This document shows, piece by piece, positions 1-7,568 of a DNA stretch of 64,000 nt. The translations under genes were made by a program, and so were the position numbers. Below the pieces are notes generated by a model, which saw nothing but the letters and a program-made list of their open reading frames with translations, was not told the origin of the DNA and made no database searches. The stretch's first letter is position 1, and every line of letters begins with the position of its first letter. Origin of the DNA: Candidatus Tectomicrobia bacterium (GTDB taxonomy: Bacteria; UBA8248). The stretch covers positions 186,001-250,000 of the forward strand of contig JACPUR010000013.1 in assembly GCA_016192135.1 (NCBI GenBank). Direction: 5' to 3'.

Positions 1-792
1 CCCTTCCCCCAGGCCCTCCACCCGGAGCACCTCCTCGCCAGCCTCCCGGGGCTCCCAGGGGAACTTCTCCGCCAGCTCCCGGCCCACCATGAGGCGGATG
101 GTGTCTTCCGGCGAGAGCTCCTGTACCGGACCCGTGTGCACGTGACGTCCGTCCCGCAGGATGGACACCCGGTCCCCGATTTCCGCCACCTCCTCGAGCC
201 TGTGGGAGATGTAGATAATCCCGACCCCCTGTTCCCGCAGGCGCCGGACGACAGCGAAGAGAGCCTTCACTTCCTCCTGGTCCAGCGATGAAGTGGGCTC
301 GTCCATCACCATGATGCGGCAGCGGGCGCGGATGGCCTTGGCGATCTCCACCATCTGGCGGTCGGCCACGCTCAGCTCTTCCACAGGGATGCGCGGATCC
401 AGCGAGCGGCCGAGGCTCCGAAGGAAATCGGCCGAGACGGAATTCATGGTGGCCCGGTCGATGAGACGGGCAGGGCCGACCGGCTCCTCGCCCAGGAAGA
501 TGTTTTCCGCGACCGAGAGCTGAGGGATCAGGTTCAGCTCTTGATAAATCGTGCGTATCCCGAGCTCCCGGGCGCGGCGCGGCGAGTCTATTTCCACCTC
601 CTTCCCCTCCAGAAGGATGCGGCCTTCGTCCTTCTGGTAGAGCCCGGCGAGAATCTTGATGAGGGTGGACTTTCCGGCGCCGTTCTCGCCCAGCAGGACG
701 TGTACCTCCCCGGCGCGCAGGTCGAAATTCACGGCGTCCAGGGCGCGGACCCCGGGGAACTCCTTGGCGATTCCTTCCATGCGGAGCACCAT
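1..792 (-). CDS. Sugar ABC transporter ATP-binding protein (RbsA/MglA type), 3' part beyond the left edge
   Basis: Cytoplasmic ATPase of a ribose/galactose-type importer; only the first 264 codons are in the window. The Walker A motif GENGAGKST, a Q-loop (YQELN), the signature region LSVADRQM, Walker B (RIMVMDEPTS) and the switch His (ISHRLEE) are all present. This is one complete nucleotide-binding domain; the family normally carries two in about 500 residues, so the second lies outside. The start is ATG at 792, eight bases after a GGAAGGA ribosome binding site; a second in-frame ATG lies four codons later. The permease and binding-protein genes are not visible, so the sugar is unknown. The family call is firm. 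Confidence 0.93.
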   Translation of the reverse strand, partial: MVLRMEGIAKEFPGVRALDAVNFDLRAGEVHVLLGENGAGKSTLIKILAGLYQKDEGRILLEGKEVEIDSPRRARELGIRTIYQELNLIPQLSVAENIFLGEEPVGPARLIDRATMNSVSADFLRSLGRSLDPRIPVEELSVADRQMVEIAKAIRARCRIMVMDEPTSSLDQEEVKALFAVVRRLREQGVGIIYISHRLEEVAEIGDRVSILRDGRHVHTGPVQELSPEDTIRLMVGRELAEKFPWEPREAGEEVLRVEGLGEG

Positions 793-1208
793 CGAAAGCG
801 TCCTTCCCGAGCTCGCGCCGCATCTCACGCCCGCCGCTGGAACCGCCCGGCAAGATCGAGGAGATGCCCGGCGTGAGCGCCAGACTGGAGGGGCCATGCC
901 GGATAACAGGGTGCCCAACCGCTGGGGAAACAAGAGAAATATAGTTTCTACTCCGATTTTATGTCAACCTCCCTATCTCATTTTTACCGCTTATTAGCTG
1001 GCCGCAGATGATCCCCGTAATTTTTAAGGGCCCAAATGGGACCAAAGACATCCAATTCAAAGACTTGTCCGACGGCTCGCCCGGACGGCCCGAGCCCGCC
1101 GGGAGGCTCCCACCCCCGTCTTGCCGCATCGTGTTCCGGAGATCTGGGGACCCCCCCTGAATGCGCTTTACCTCGGCATCAAGCCGACGAGCGTCTCTCG
1201 CCCGGATG
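793..1208. other. Intergenic region with the leader of the sugar-ABC gene
   Basis: No convincing gene lies here. The lower half (about 930-1030) is A+T-rich and carries the promoter annotated separately, giving a leader of roughly 138 nt before the ATP-binding gene. The rest is the G+C-rich 3' flank of the amidase gene. I see short inverted repeats but no clear Rho-independent terminator. Confidence 0.6.
938..967 (-). promoter_or_regulatory. Sigma-70-type promoter for the sugar-ABC ATPase gene
   Basis: On the minus strand a perfect -35 box TTGACA (962-967) is followed after 18 bp by TATATT (938-943), in a locally A+T-rich stretch. Transcription would start near 931, leaving an untranslated leader of about 138 nt. 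It is the best sigma-70 match I noticed in the window. Confidence 0.7.
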
Positions 1209-2567
1209 TCAGGCCGGATTGGCGATCTCGCTTCGCCAGCCCAGTTCCTCCTCGCACCAGCGGGCGGCCGCCAGGAGATCGGATTCGCCGAAGCGTCTCC
1301 CTCCCAGTTGAAGCCCCATCGGCAGGCCCTCCTTTCCCCTTCCGGCCGGAAGCGTGATGCAAGGCAAGCCCGAATGGCTGAACGCCTCCGTGGCCAGCCG
1401 GTTCACCTGGGAGGGCTTCCCCCCCGGAGCAGCTCCCCAGGGAGGCGGGAAGCTCGCCATGGAAGGGAGGAGTAAAAGCTCGTGGCGCCTCAAGAGCGTT
1501 TCCAGCTCTCGGGCGAGCCGGGCCCGGAAGCGCAAAGCCCGCAGATAATGGACGGCGGGAATCATGAAGCCCGAGAGCACGGTTTGCCGGATGGTCGGGG
1601 CGTAGTCTTCCGGGCAGGCACGGAAGAGCGCCTCGTGGTAGCTCGCCGCCTCGGCCCGCATGATGATCCGGTGGGTGGCATGCATGAGGTCGAAGTCGAA
1701 GGGCAGATCCCCCTCTTCCACAGCGACCCCCGCCTCCCGCAGGCGCGCGGCCTCGCGCAGGGCGGCATCCGCGACCTCCGGATGGGCCCGGGAAAGAAGC
1801 CCTTTCAAGAAGAGCACGCTCCCGGGCCGGCGGGGGAGCGACTCCGCCGGGTAGTCGGGGACGGGCGCGTCGGCGGCGGTGTCGTCCGCGGGATGGGCCC
1901 CCGCGATGTGGGCGAGCAGAAGGGCGGCGTCCTCCGCGGTCCGCGAGAGGACCCCCAGGTGGTCCAAGGTCCAGGAAAGCGAGAACACGCCCGCCAGGGG
2001 GACGCGCCCGCGGGTCGGCTTGAAACCCACCACCCCGCAGAAGGTGGCCGGTCCGATGACGGACCCCCCGGTCTGGCTCCCGAGGGCCGCCGGGACCATG
2101 CCGCAGGCCACGGCGGCGGCGGAGCCGCTGCTCGAGCCGCCGGGGGAGCGGGAGAGGTTCCAGGGATTTCGGGTGGGGCCTGGATCCGGATTGGCGAATT
2201 GGGTGGTGACCGTCTTGCCGAGGATGATCGCGCCCGCCGCCCGGAGCCGCCCGGCCGCGACCGAATCCTCCTCGGGCACGTATCCCTTGAAGAGGGGCGA
2301 GCCCGCCTCGCGGACCAAGCCCTTCACGTCGATGATGTCCTTGATCCCGACGGGAGCGCCGGACAGCCCTCCCCGCATTTCTCCCTGATCGATTCGTGCC
2401 GCGGCCGCGAGCGCCCCTTCCCGATCCACTTGCACCCACGCCCGCACCCGCTCCTCGAGCGCGTCGACCCGGCCGAGCAGGGATTGGACCCACGCCGATG
2501 CCGTCAGCCTCCCCTCGCGGATTCGGCGGATGCCCTCGGAGAGGGTAAGCCGCCACGGCTCATTCAT
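1209..2567 (-). CDS. Amidase (amidase-signature family, AtzE/GatA-like)
   Basis: A 452-residue amidase-signature hydrolase cleaving a C-N bond; the substrate is unknown. The Lys-cisSer-Ser triad is visible: Lys in PVGIKDIID, the middle Ser in the glycine/serine-rich GGSSSGSAAAVA loop, and the nucleophile in SQTGGSVIGPA. The ATG at 2567 (MNEPWRL) is chosen because the longer upstream reading is low-complexity and overlaps another gene. It begins inside the last codons of a 65-residue gene (8-bp overlap), the arrangement known for AtzG-AtzE and resembling GatC-GatA. AtzE acts on 1-carboxybiuret, but similarity here does not prove the same substrate. Confidence 0.9.
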   Translation of the reverse strand: MNEPWRLTLSEGIRRIREGRLTASAWVQSLLGRVDALEERVRAWVQVDREGALAAAARIDQGEMRGGLSGAPVGIKDIIDVKGLVREAGSPLFKGYVPEEDSVAAGRLRAAGAIILGKTVTTQFANPDPGPTRNPWNLSRSPGGSSSGSAAAVACGMVPAALGSQTGGSVIGPATFCGVVGFKPTRGRVPLAGVFSLSWTLDHLGVLSRTAEDAALLLAHIAGAHPADDTAADAPVPDYPAESLPRRPGSVLFLKGLLSRAHPEVADAALREAARLREAGVAVEEGDLPFDFDLMHATHRIIMRAEAASYHEALFRACPEDYAPTIRQTVLSGFMIPAVHYLRALRFRARLARELETLLRRHELLLLPSMASFPPPWGAAPGGKPSQVNRLATEAFSHSGLPCITLPAGRGKEGLPMGLQLGGRRFGESDLLAAARWCEEELGWRSEIANPA

Positions 2568-2757
2568 GCGCGCTCTCCGCCCTCCGGCGCCGGGGCATGG
2601 CGAGCCCCTCCTCGGGGCGCAATTCGGCTCCAGAAAGCCTTTCGAGGTCCTTGGCCACCTCCTCGGCGGCGGCCCGGCTCCGCGCATCCACCGGAAGGCC
2701 GTAGATGAGGCGCATCGCCTCCTCAATCTGCGCGGGAAGCAGTCCTTTTTCAGGCAT
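2560..2757 (-). CDS. Small AtzG/GatC-like amidase partner subunit (DUF4089-like)
   Basis: A 65-residue protein, mostly predicted helix, with an N-terminal segment (QIEEAMRLIYGLPVD) followed by a second helix (AEEVAKDLERLSG). Size, helical character and its 8-bp overlap with the downstream amidase match AtzG, the small subunit that stabilises the amidase AtzE much as GatC stabilises GatA. The start is ATG at 2757. The assignment rests on context plus general pattern rather than a strong motif. Confidence 0.65.
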   Translation of the reverse strand: MPEKGLLPAQIEEAMRLIYGLPVDARSRAAAEEVAKDLERLSGAELRPEEGLAMPRRRRAESAHE

Positions 2758-2779
2758 CCCTCACCTCATCGGCGGCGGC

Positions 2780-3670
2780 CTATAGGTACTTGCCGAACCA
2801 GTCCAGCATCTCCCGTGCCCCGATTGCGTGCATCTCGGGATTCACGAAGTAATAGGAATCGTAGTGATTCGCCTTGGGGAGCATGACGATCTTCTTCGGC
2901 TCTCCGCACGTCTTGTAGCACTCAAGGGCCTCTTCGACCGGCACCACGCTGTCCCGCTCGGCGTAGATGAACAGGACGGGGCGGGGCGCTATGCGGCTTA
3001 CCACCCATTCCGGCTTGTAGCGCAGGTTCGTCTCCGCGCTCTCCAGATCGTACTCCTTGACATAAAGAGGATGCTTTTGGTGGTGGGCTTGGCTGATGCC
3101 TGCGGTGTGGGGATCGCGCGGGTACATTTCGGTGGCCGGAATCATGGTGCGCTCGCCCGTCCGGACCCGGCGCCTCGCCGCCTCCTGGATCCGGTCGCGG
3201 AACTCGTACCACTCGTAGCGCCGCCGCCCGTTTCGCAGCCAGCGCTCCCCGTCGTGAACCCCCACCGAGGAGACGACCGCCTTCACCCGTCCATCGAAGG
3301 CGGCGACCCAGATCGCATTCGCTCCGCCATAGCTCGTCCCGTAGAGGCCGATCCGCTCTGGGTCCACGCCCTCGACCGTCTGCAGGAAGGTGATGCCGTC
3401 GTGGACATCCTGCGCCTGCTCAAGAGGACGGTGGCGCCCCCGCACCCCTTCGCTTTTTCCAAAACCCCGGTGGTCAGGCGCTAGGGCGAAGTAACCGGCC
3501 TCGCAGAGCTCCCGGGGCACATCCAGCCCGTAGATTTCCTTCATGCCCGTATACCCGTGGAGGCAGATGACGGCCGGACGGGGAGAATCGCCCGCCTTCC
3601 AGTCCTTGGGCTTATAGAGATAGGCCGCAATCTTCAGTCCGTCGCTGTAGTAGTTCACCTCTTCATACAA
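2780..3670 (-). CDS. Alpha/beta hydrolase, dienelactone-hydrolase/peptidase-S9-like
   Basis: A 296-residue cytoplasmic serine hydrolase. It has the oxyanion-hole segment CLHGYTG, a nucleophile elbow GTSYGG, the acid in YAERDSVVP and the catalytic His in KANHYDSY, so the triad is complete. No ATG is available in frame; translation most likely starts at TTG (3670), seven bases after an AGGAGA ribosome binding site. It sits between the peptide-type binding protein upstream and the amidase pair downstream on the same strand, suggesting hydrolysis of an imported ester or amide. The substrate cannot be read from sequence. Confidence 0.85.
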   Translation of the reverse strand: MYEEVNYYSDGLKIAAYLYKPKDWKAGDSPRPAVICLHGYTGMKEIYGLDVPRELCEAGYFALAPDHRGFGKSEGVRGRHRPLEQAQDVHDGITFLQTVEGVDPERIGLYGTSYGGANAIWVAAFDGRVKAVVSSVGVHDGERWLRNGRRRYEWYEFRDRIQEAARRRVRTGERTMIPATEMYPRDPHTAGISQAHHQKHPLYVKEYDLESAETNLRYKPEWVVSRIAPRPVLFIYAERDSVVPVEEALECYKTCGEPKKIVMLPKANHYDSYYFVNPEMHAIGAREMLDWFGKYL

Positions 3671-3733
3671 GAACGAGTCTCCTCTCGCCCTCTGCGGATA
3701 CCCTGGTGGGTCCCGGCATGCAGGACAACCCGC

Positions 3734-5320
3734 TTATTTGTCCAGCCAGACGTCCCGCATCGTGAAATTCGCCTTATTGAGGAAGACGAAGCCCTTCACG
3801 TAGTCCCGGGCGGCCTGGATGAAAGGCGAGCCGCCGATCGCCGGGTAGTAACCCTGCTCCAGAATGTAGCGCTGAAGGCGGTGGCTGATCTCAAGCTGCT
3901 TCCGGGGGTCGATGCTGGACCGCCATGCCTCCACCATTTCGTCCACCTTCGGGTCTTTCATGTTGTAGTAGTCGAGGAAGTTCTTAGAGTAAAAGGTGTG
4001 GCTCCCCGAGTTCATGTCGTAGGTGGGGAGGGAGTCCTGGATGGTCATGTCCACCATGCGCTGCCTGACGAAGCGGTTGCCCCAGGTGCCGCGATCCACG
4101 ACCTGGATGTCCATCTGGACGCCGATTTGGGCGTAGGTCGTCTTCATGACCTGCGCCACCTCGGAGTAGGTGGGGTCTGTATTCATCACCACCATGGTGA
4201 ACTTGAAGGGATTCTGCGGGCCGTGGCCAGCCTCGGCGAGGAGCTGCCTGGCCTTGGCCGGGTCGAAGGGACACCCCGCCGTGAGGTCGATGGCATCCTT
4301 CGCGCCCGGCGAGGAGAAAGTGGTCCAGGGGGCGGTGAGGCCGCGCAGCGCCGTCTTCACGATGAGGGCCCGGTTGATCCCGTAGCAGCCGACGGCCTTG
4401 CGGATGCGGATGTCCTTGAAGGCGCCGCGCTGGTTGTTGATGGGCGCCGCCAGGGTGGTCGCGGTCTTATCCGTATAAAGCTTGACGCCGGGCATCTTCT
4501 CGAGAGTCTGGACGAGCGACAGGGGGACGCTGTTGATCATGTCGATCTCGCCGGCGCGCAGGGCGTTCAGGCGCTGGCTCGCATCGGGCATGTAATAGAC
4601 TTCGATGCGGTCCAGGTAAGGCCGGCCCTTGATGTAGTAATCGTTGAACCGCTCCATCTTCACGTACTGGTTGTGCTTGTGCTCCACGATTTTGAACGGC
4701 CCACTGTAGACCGGCGACCTGCGGAACCGATCGATGTTCTTGCCGTATGCGGTCGGGGAAACAAAGACAAACCGCGTGAAGTAGCCGGCGAGAGCGGGGA
4801 GTGTCATCCCTTTGCCAAGATCCTGCTGGTGGAGCCGCACCGTATGCTTGTCTACCACCTCCACATTCTTCACCTGGTAAAGATAGAGATTGTAGGTCGT
4901 GTTGAACTTGTACTTGGGGTTCTTCTTCTTCTCCTCCTTCATCCATTCCGTCTCGATCCGTCCGTTGATGAGATCGAGATTCCATTTCACCGCCTCGGCG
5001 TCAAGCGGCGTGCCATCGTGGAACTTGGCCCCGGGCCGCAGGTGGAAAGTGATAACGCGGCCATCGTCCGAAACCTCCCATTTGTGGGCAAGGTCGCCCA
5101 CGATTCCGAACTTCTCGTTCAGCATCACAAGATTTGATCCGGCGATTTCTCGGTAGAACTTGATGATGGTGCCCGTCACGGTGGCTCCGTCCAAGTGGGG
5201 GACGTTCCCCTCGATCGCCACCCGGAGGGTGCCGCCGCGCTTGGGAGCCCCCTCGGCAGGCAGAAATCCCAATGAAAGGATGATGCCAGCCATTCCTGCC
5301 GCCACAAGAATGCGACGCAT
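3734..5320 (-). CDS. Peptide/nickel-type ABC substrate-binding protein (SBP_bac_5)
   Basis: A 528-residue periplasmic binding protein. The N-terminus is a Sec signal peptide (basic MRR, hydrophobic core, cleavage near AEGA). The mature part begins KRGGTLRVAIEGN and contains the family segment WEVSDDGRVITFHLR with KFHDGTP, typical of cluster-C oligopeptide-binding proteins. ATG at 5320 is preferred over 5326, which directly abuts the GGGGAGGA ribosome binding site. No permease or ATPase gene is adjacent; its neighbours are a hydrolase and an amidase, so it may deliver its ligand to a transporter encoded elsewhere. Confidence 0.92.
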   Translation of the reverse strand: MRRILVAAGMAGIILSLGFLPAEGAPKRGGTLRVAIEGNVPHLDGATVTGTIIKFYREIAGSNLVMLNEKFGIVGDLAHKWEVSDDGRVITFHLRPGAKFHDGTPLDAEAVKWNLDLINGRIETEWMKEEKKKNPKYKFNTTYNLYLYQVKNVEVVDKHTVRLHQQDLGKGMTLPALAGYFTRFVFVSPTAYGKNIDRFRRSPVYSGPFKIVEHKHNQYVKMERFNDYYIKGRPYLDRIEVYYMPDASQRLNALRAGEIDMINSVPLSLVQTLEKMPGVKLYTDKTATTLAAPINNQRGAFKDIRIRKAVGCYGINRALIVKTALRGLTAPWTTFSSPGAKDAIDLTAGCPFDPAKARQLLAEAGHGPQNPFKFTMVVMNTDPTYSEVAQVMKTTYAQIGVQMDIQVVDRGTWGNRFVRQRMVDMTIQDSLPTYDMNSGSHTFYSKNFLDYYNMKDPKVDEMVEAWRSSIDPRKQLEISHRLQRYILEQGYYPAIGGSPFIQAARDYVKGFVFLNKANFTMRDVWLDK

Positions 5321-5533
5321 TCGCATTCCTCCCCTGAAATGAAAGTCAACTTAGGTCCGTCATCTATCTAAGGAAAGCGATTGGTTCTAGATACAAGATA
5401 CGGCTGCAATGGGCAATCCGGGTTTCCGATGGGCCCTGCGTGGGTTCCAACCGGTGGGACAAGGCAATCCGGCAGGCGATGGTCCCGCTGCCTTGCCCGC
5501 AATTCGGGCCCGATTCCCGTTCCGAAATGGACC

Positions 5534-5966
5534 TCAGCGAAATTCGAATATATCCGCCATCATCCCCTTGATCCGGCCGTCGCACAGGTGCCCGGCGTAG
5601 ATCTCATCGAGCTTCCCCTGGCCCGCCGCTGAGCGTCAGGTGGAGGTGGACGTAGGGCTCCGGCTCCCCCTTCCACCGGTGCGTCGGCAGGAGGGTTTCG
5701 GGCGGAGCCTCGGGCCAGGTGATGACCCCGTGGCCGTGGACGTCCCGCCGGTCACTCAGGTGCTTGCGGGTCTGATCGTGGAGAGGCATCGGAGGAGAAG
5801 GCGAGAGCACCCCGGGGATGATGTCGCACTCGTAGAAGGCCCCGATGAACAGCACAAACCCGGAACGGATGCGCTTCTCCATCACGAAGCGGACGAGCGA
5901 GCCGTAGAAATCCTCTCCTTCGCCGAAGCCCAGGCTGAACATTCGCCCCAACTTCCGCTCCCTCAC
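5534..5966 (-). pseudogene. PPC/DUF296-domain protein, interrupted by a frameshift
   Basis: Starting at GTG 5966 the frame reads a PPC-like domain: GEDFYGSLVRFV, an RSGFVLFIGAF strand-turn, and the signature-like YVHLHLTLSGG. It then hits a stop at 5604 just before the conserved GHL end. Skipping one base in the G/C run near 5621-5627 restores KLDEIYAGHLCDGRIKG, continuing to FEFR and a stop at 5534. The completed product would be about 144 residues, the normal domain size. Either a recent inactivating single-base insertion or a sequencing/assembly error explains it. Stand-alone bacterial PPC proteins have no well-defined role. Confidence 0.7.
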
Positions 5967-5992
5967 CTTTATGGCTCTCTCCCGCCGGCTGC

Positions 5993-6166
5993 CTAGGCGA
6001 TGCGGACCTCGGCCTGATTTCCCTTCAGGCCCAGCCGGGTTCCCAGTTTCTTAGAAAGCTCCTCCATGGTGCCGAGAATGTCCCGGCACTTGGGTCCCCC
6101 CTGCCCCGGGATGCCCGGCCGCCCATCCTCTCCGATGAAGACCGGCTGCCACGTCGGATAGAGAGA
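5993..6166 (-). pseudogene. Unidentified 3' coding remnant upstream of the PPC gene
   Basis: An open stretch of 57 codons ends in TAG at 5993-5995 and reads protein-like sequence, including FIGEDGRPGIPGQGG and ILGTMEELSKKLG. It has no start codon and is closed upstream by TGA at 6167-6169, next to a run of eight G on this strand. The next frame upstream also looks coding for a few dozen residues, so a frameshift is possible. It ends 26 bp before the PPC gene, suggesting a former two-gene unit. I do not recognise the family. Confidence 0.35.
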
Positions 6167-6211
6167 TCAGCGCCCCCCCCGGATGGCGCCGGGTGGAAAG
6201 ATTGACATCCG

Positions 6212-6235
6212 AGAGCGGCGGCCCGGAACCGCTCT
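6212..6235 (-). terminator. Hairpin just downstream of nnrS
   Basis: A perfect 7-bp inverted repeat (AGAGCGG / CCGCTCT) with a 10-nt loop begins 12 bp past the nnrS stop codon. No uridine tract follows on the minus strand, so it may be a Rho-dependent or mRNA-stabilising 3' end rather than an intrinsic terminator. Confidence 0.4.
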
Positions 6236-6247
6236 ATGGTTTCTTCA

Positions 6248-7558
6248 TCAGCCCGGGATGCCGTCCGGACGCGGACGGGCAAGGATGGGAAGGTAGACCC
6301 AGAGATAGAGGAGGAACGCGGCCGCCCAAAGCGCCCCGGAGAAAATGAGCGCCTCGCGGTAGCTTTCGTAGATCGCGATCGGCGCCAGGGTGCGGACCAG
6401 CGCGGCCGCGGACACGAAAAGGTAAGCGGCGGCGATCGCGGGCCGGATTTCAGCCGGCCGTCCCGTATGCAGGAGGCCCACGATGGACATGACGGCCAGA
6501 ACCATGGTGCCGATGCCCCCCGCCGTCATGGCGTGCAGCCCGCTCACCCAGGGCACGGGTCCTCCCAGGTACGCCCAGCCGACTAGCGCCATGCCGGCGG
6601 TCAGCCATGCGTAGCCCAGGTGCAGGGCGCAGATGAACGGCTTGAGCAGCTCGCGTCCCGCGCGCCACACCGCCATGCGCGCCGCCTGAGCGAGGGCGGT
6701 TGCGAGGGCCGCGCCGCCCGCCCATGCCGACTCATGCATGAAAAGGTCGAGGAGAACGAACAACGCCATCGAACCGACGGCCAGTCCCTCGAGCCAGGGG
6801 CGGAAGGCCGGCTTGCGGGGAAAACCTCGTCCCAGCCTCGCCACATTCAGGAAGGTCGGGACGATGCGCCCGATGATGATCACGATCAGCAGGGCGAGTA
6901 GGTTCACCCCCAGCCGCAGGCCCACGGCAGCCGCCCCCGCCACCCCCGTCCACGCCTCCAGGTGCACCAGGGCGTTGGCCAGGAAGAAAAGACCCAGGGC
7001 CAAGAGGAAGAGAAGATTGTGCCGGTTCCCCCGCGACAGGAGCACCGGCAGGATGGCCGCCGCGAGAATCGGGAACAGGGCGAGATCCGCGGCCGCGACG
7101 AGGATGGACGGCAGAATTCCGGACAGCCACATCGCCGCCCGGCCGGCCGCCCATGCTCCGATGACCAGCGCGAGCTTCCGGCCCGTCACGGGCGGGATCT
7201 GGCTCCAGGTGGACGAGGCCGTGAGAAGGAATCCGCACACCGCCGCGGCGGCGAACCCGAACACCATCTCGTGGCCATGCCATACGACGGGATGAAAGGC
7301 CACCTTCACGGGCAAGGATTCCACGAACGCGGCCAGCCACAGCGGCAGGAACAACGCCCCATAGAGCGCGGCCAGCAGGAAGAAGGGCCGGAATCCGTGG
7401 CTCAGGAGAGGCACGCAAGCCGGCCTTTCCGGAGGCGCCGCAGAAATCGTCAGCAGCGGCGGCGCCGCCCGCCGGTCCTGCGCCGCCGGGAATGCCCCGC
7501 GGGAAGGCGGAACGGATGATTGTCCGCGCGTCACGGGGAGGTGCATTTGCAATGGCAT
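6248..7558 (-). CDS. nnrS: NnrS family heme/copper membrane protein
   Basis: A 436-residue polytopic inner-membrane protein with about twelve hydrophobic segments. Family features include LSHGFRPFFLLAALYG near the N-terminus, the histidine-containing WHGHEMVFGFAAAA, HLEAWTG, and GLHAMTAGGIGTMVLAVMS. NnrS proteins contain heme and copper and are associated with nitric-oxide metabolism and nitrosative-stress resistance. ATG at 7558 is chosen because a GAGG lies close upstream; it starts 10 bp after the stop of the cytochrome gene. Its position as last gene of the molybdoenzyme operon supports an N-oxide substrate for that enzyme. Confidence 0.93.
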   Translation of the reverse strand: MPLQMHLPVTRGQSSVPPSRGAFPAAQDRRAAPPLLTISAAPPERPACVPLLSHGFRPFFLLAALYGALFLPLWLAAFVESLPVKVAFHPVVWHGHEMVFGFAAAAVCGFLLTASSTWSQIPPVTGRKLALVIGAWAAGRAAMWLSGILPSILVAAADLALFPILAAAILPVLLSRGNRHNLLFLLALGLFFLANALVHLEAWTGVAGAAAVGLRLGVNLLALLIVIIIGRIVPTFLNVARLGRGFPRKPAFRPWLEGLAVGSMALFVLLDLFMHESAWAGGAALATALAQAARMAVWRAGRELLKPFICALHLGYAWLTAGMALVGWAYLGGPVPWVSGLHAMTAGGIGTMVLAVMSIVGLLHTGRPAEIRPAIAAAYLFVSAAALVRTLAPIAIYESYREALIFSGALWAAAFLLYLWVYLPILARPRPDGIPG

Positions 7559-7568
7559 GGATGAAACC

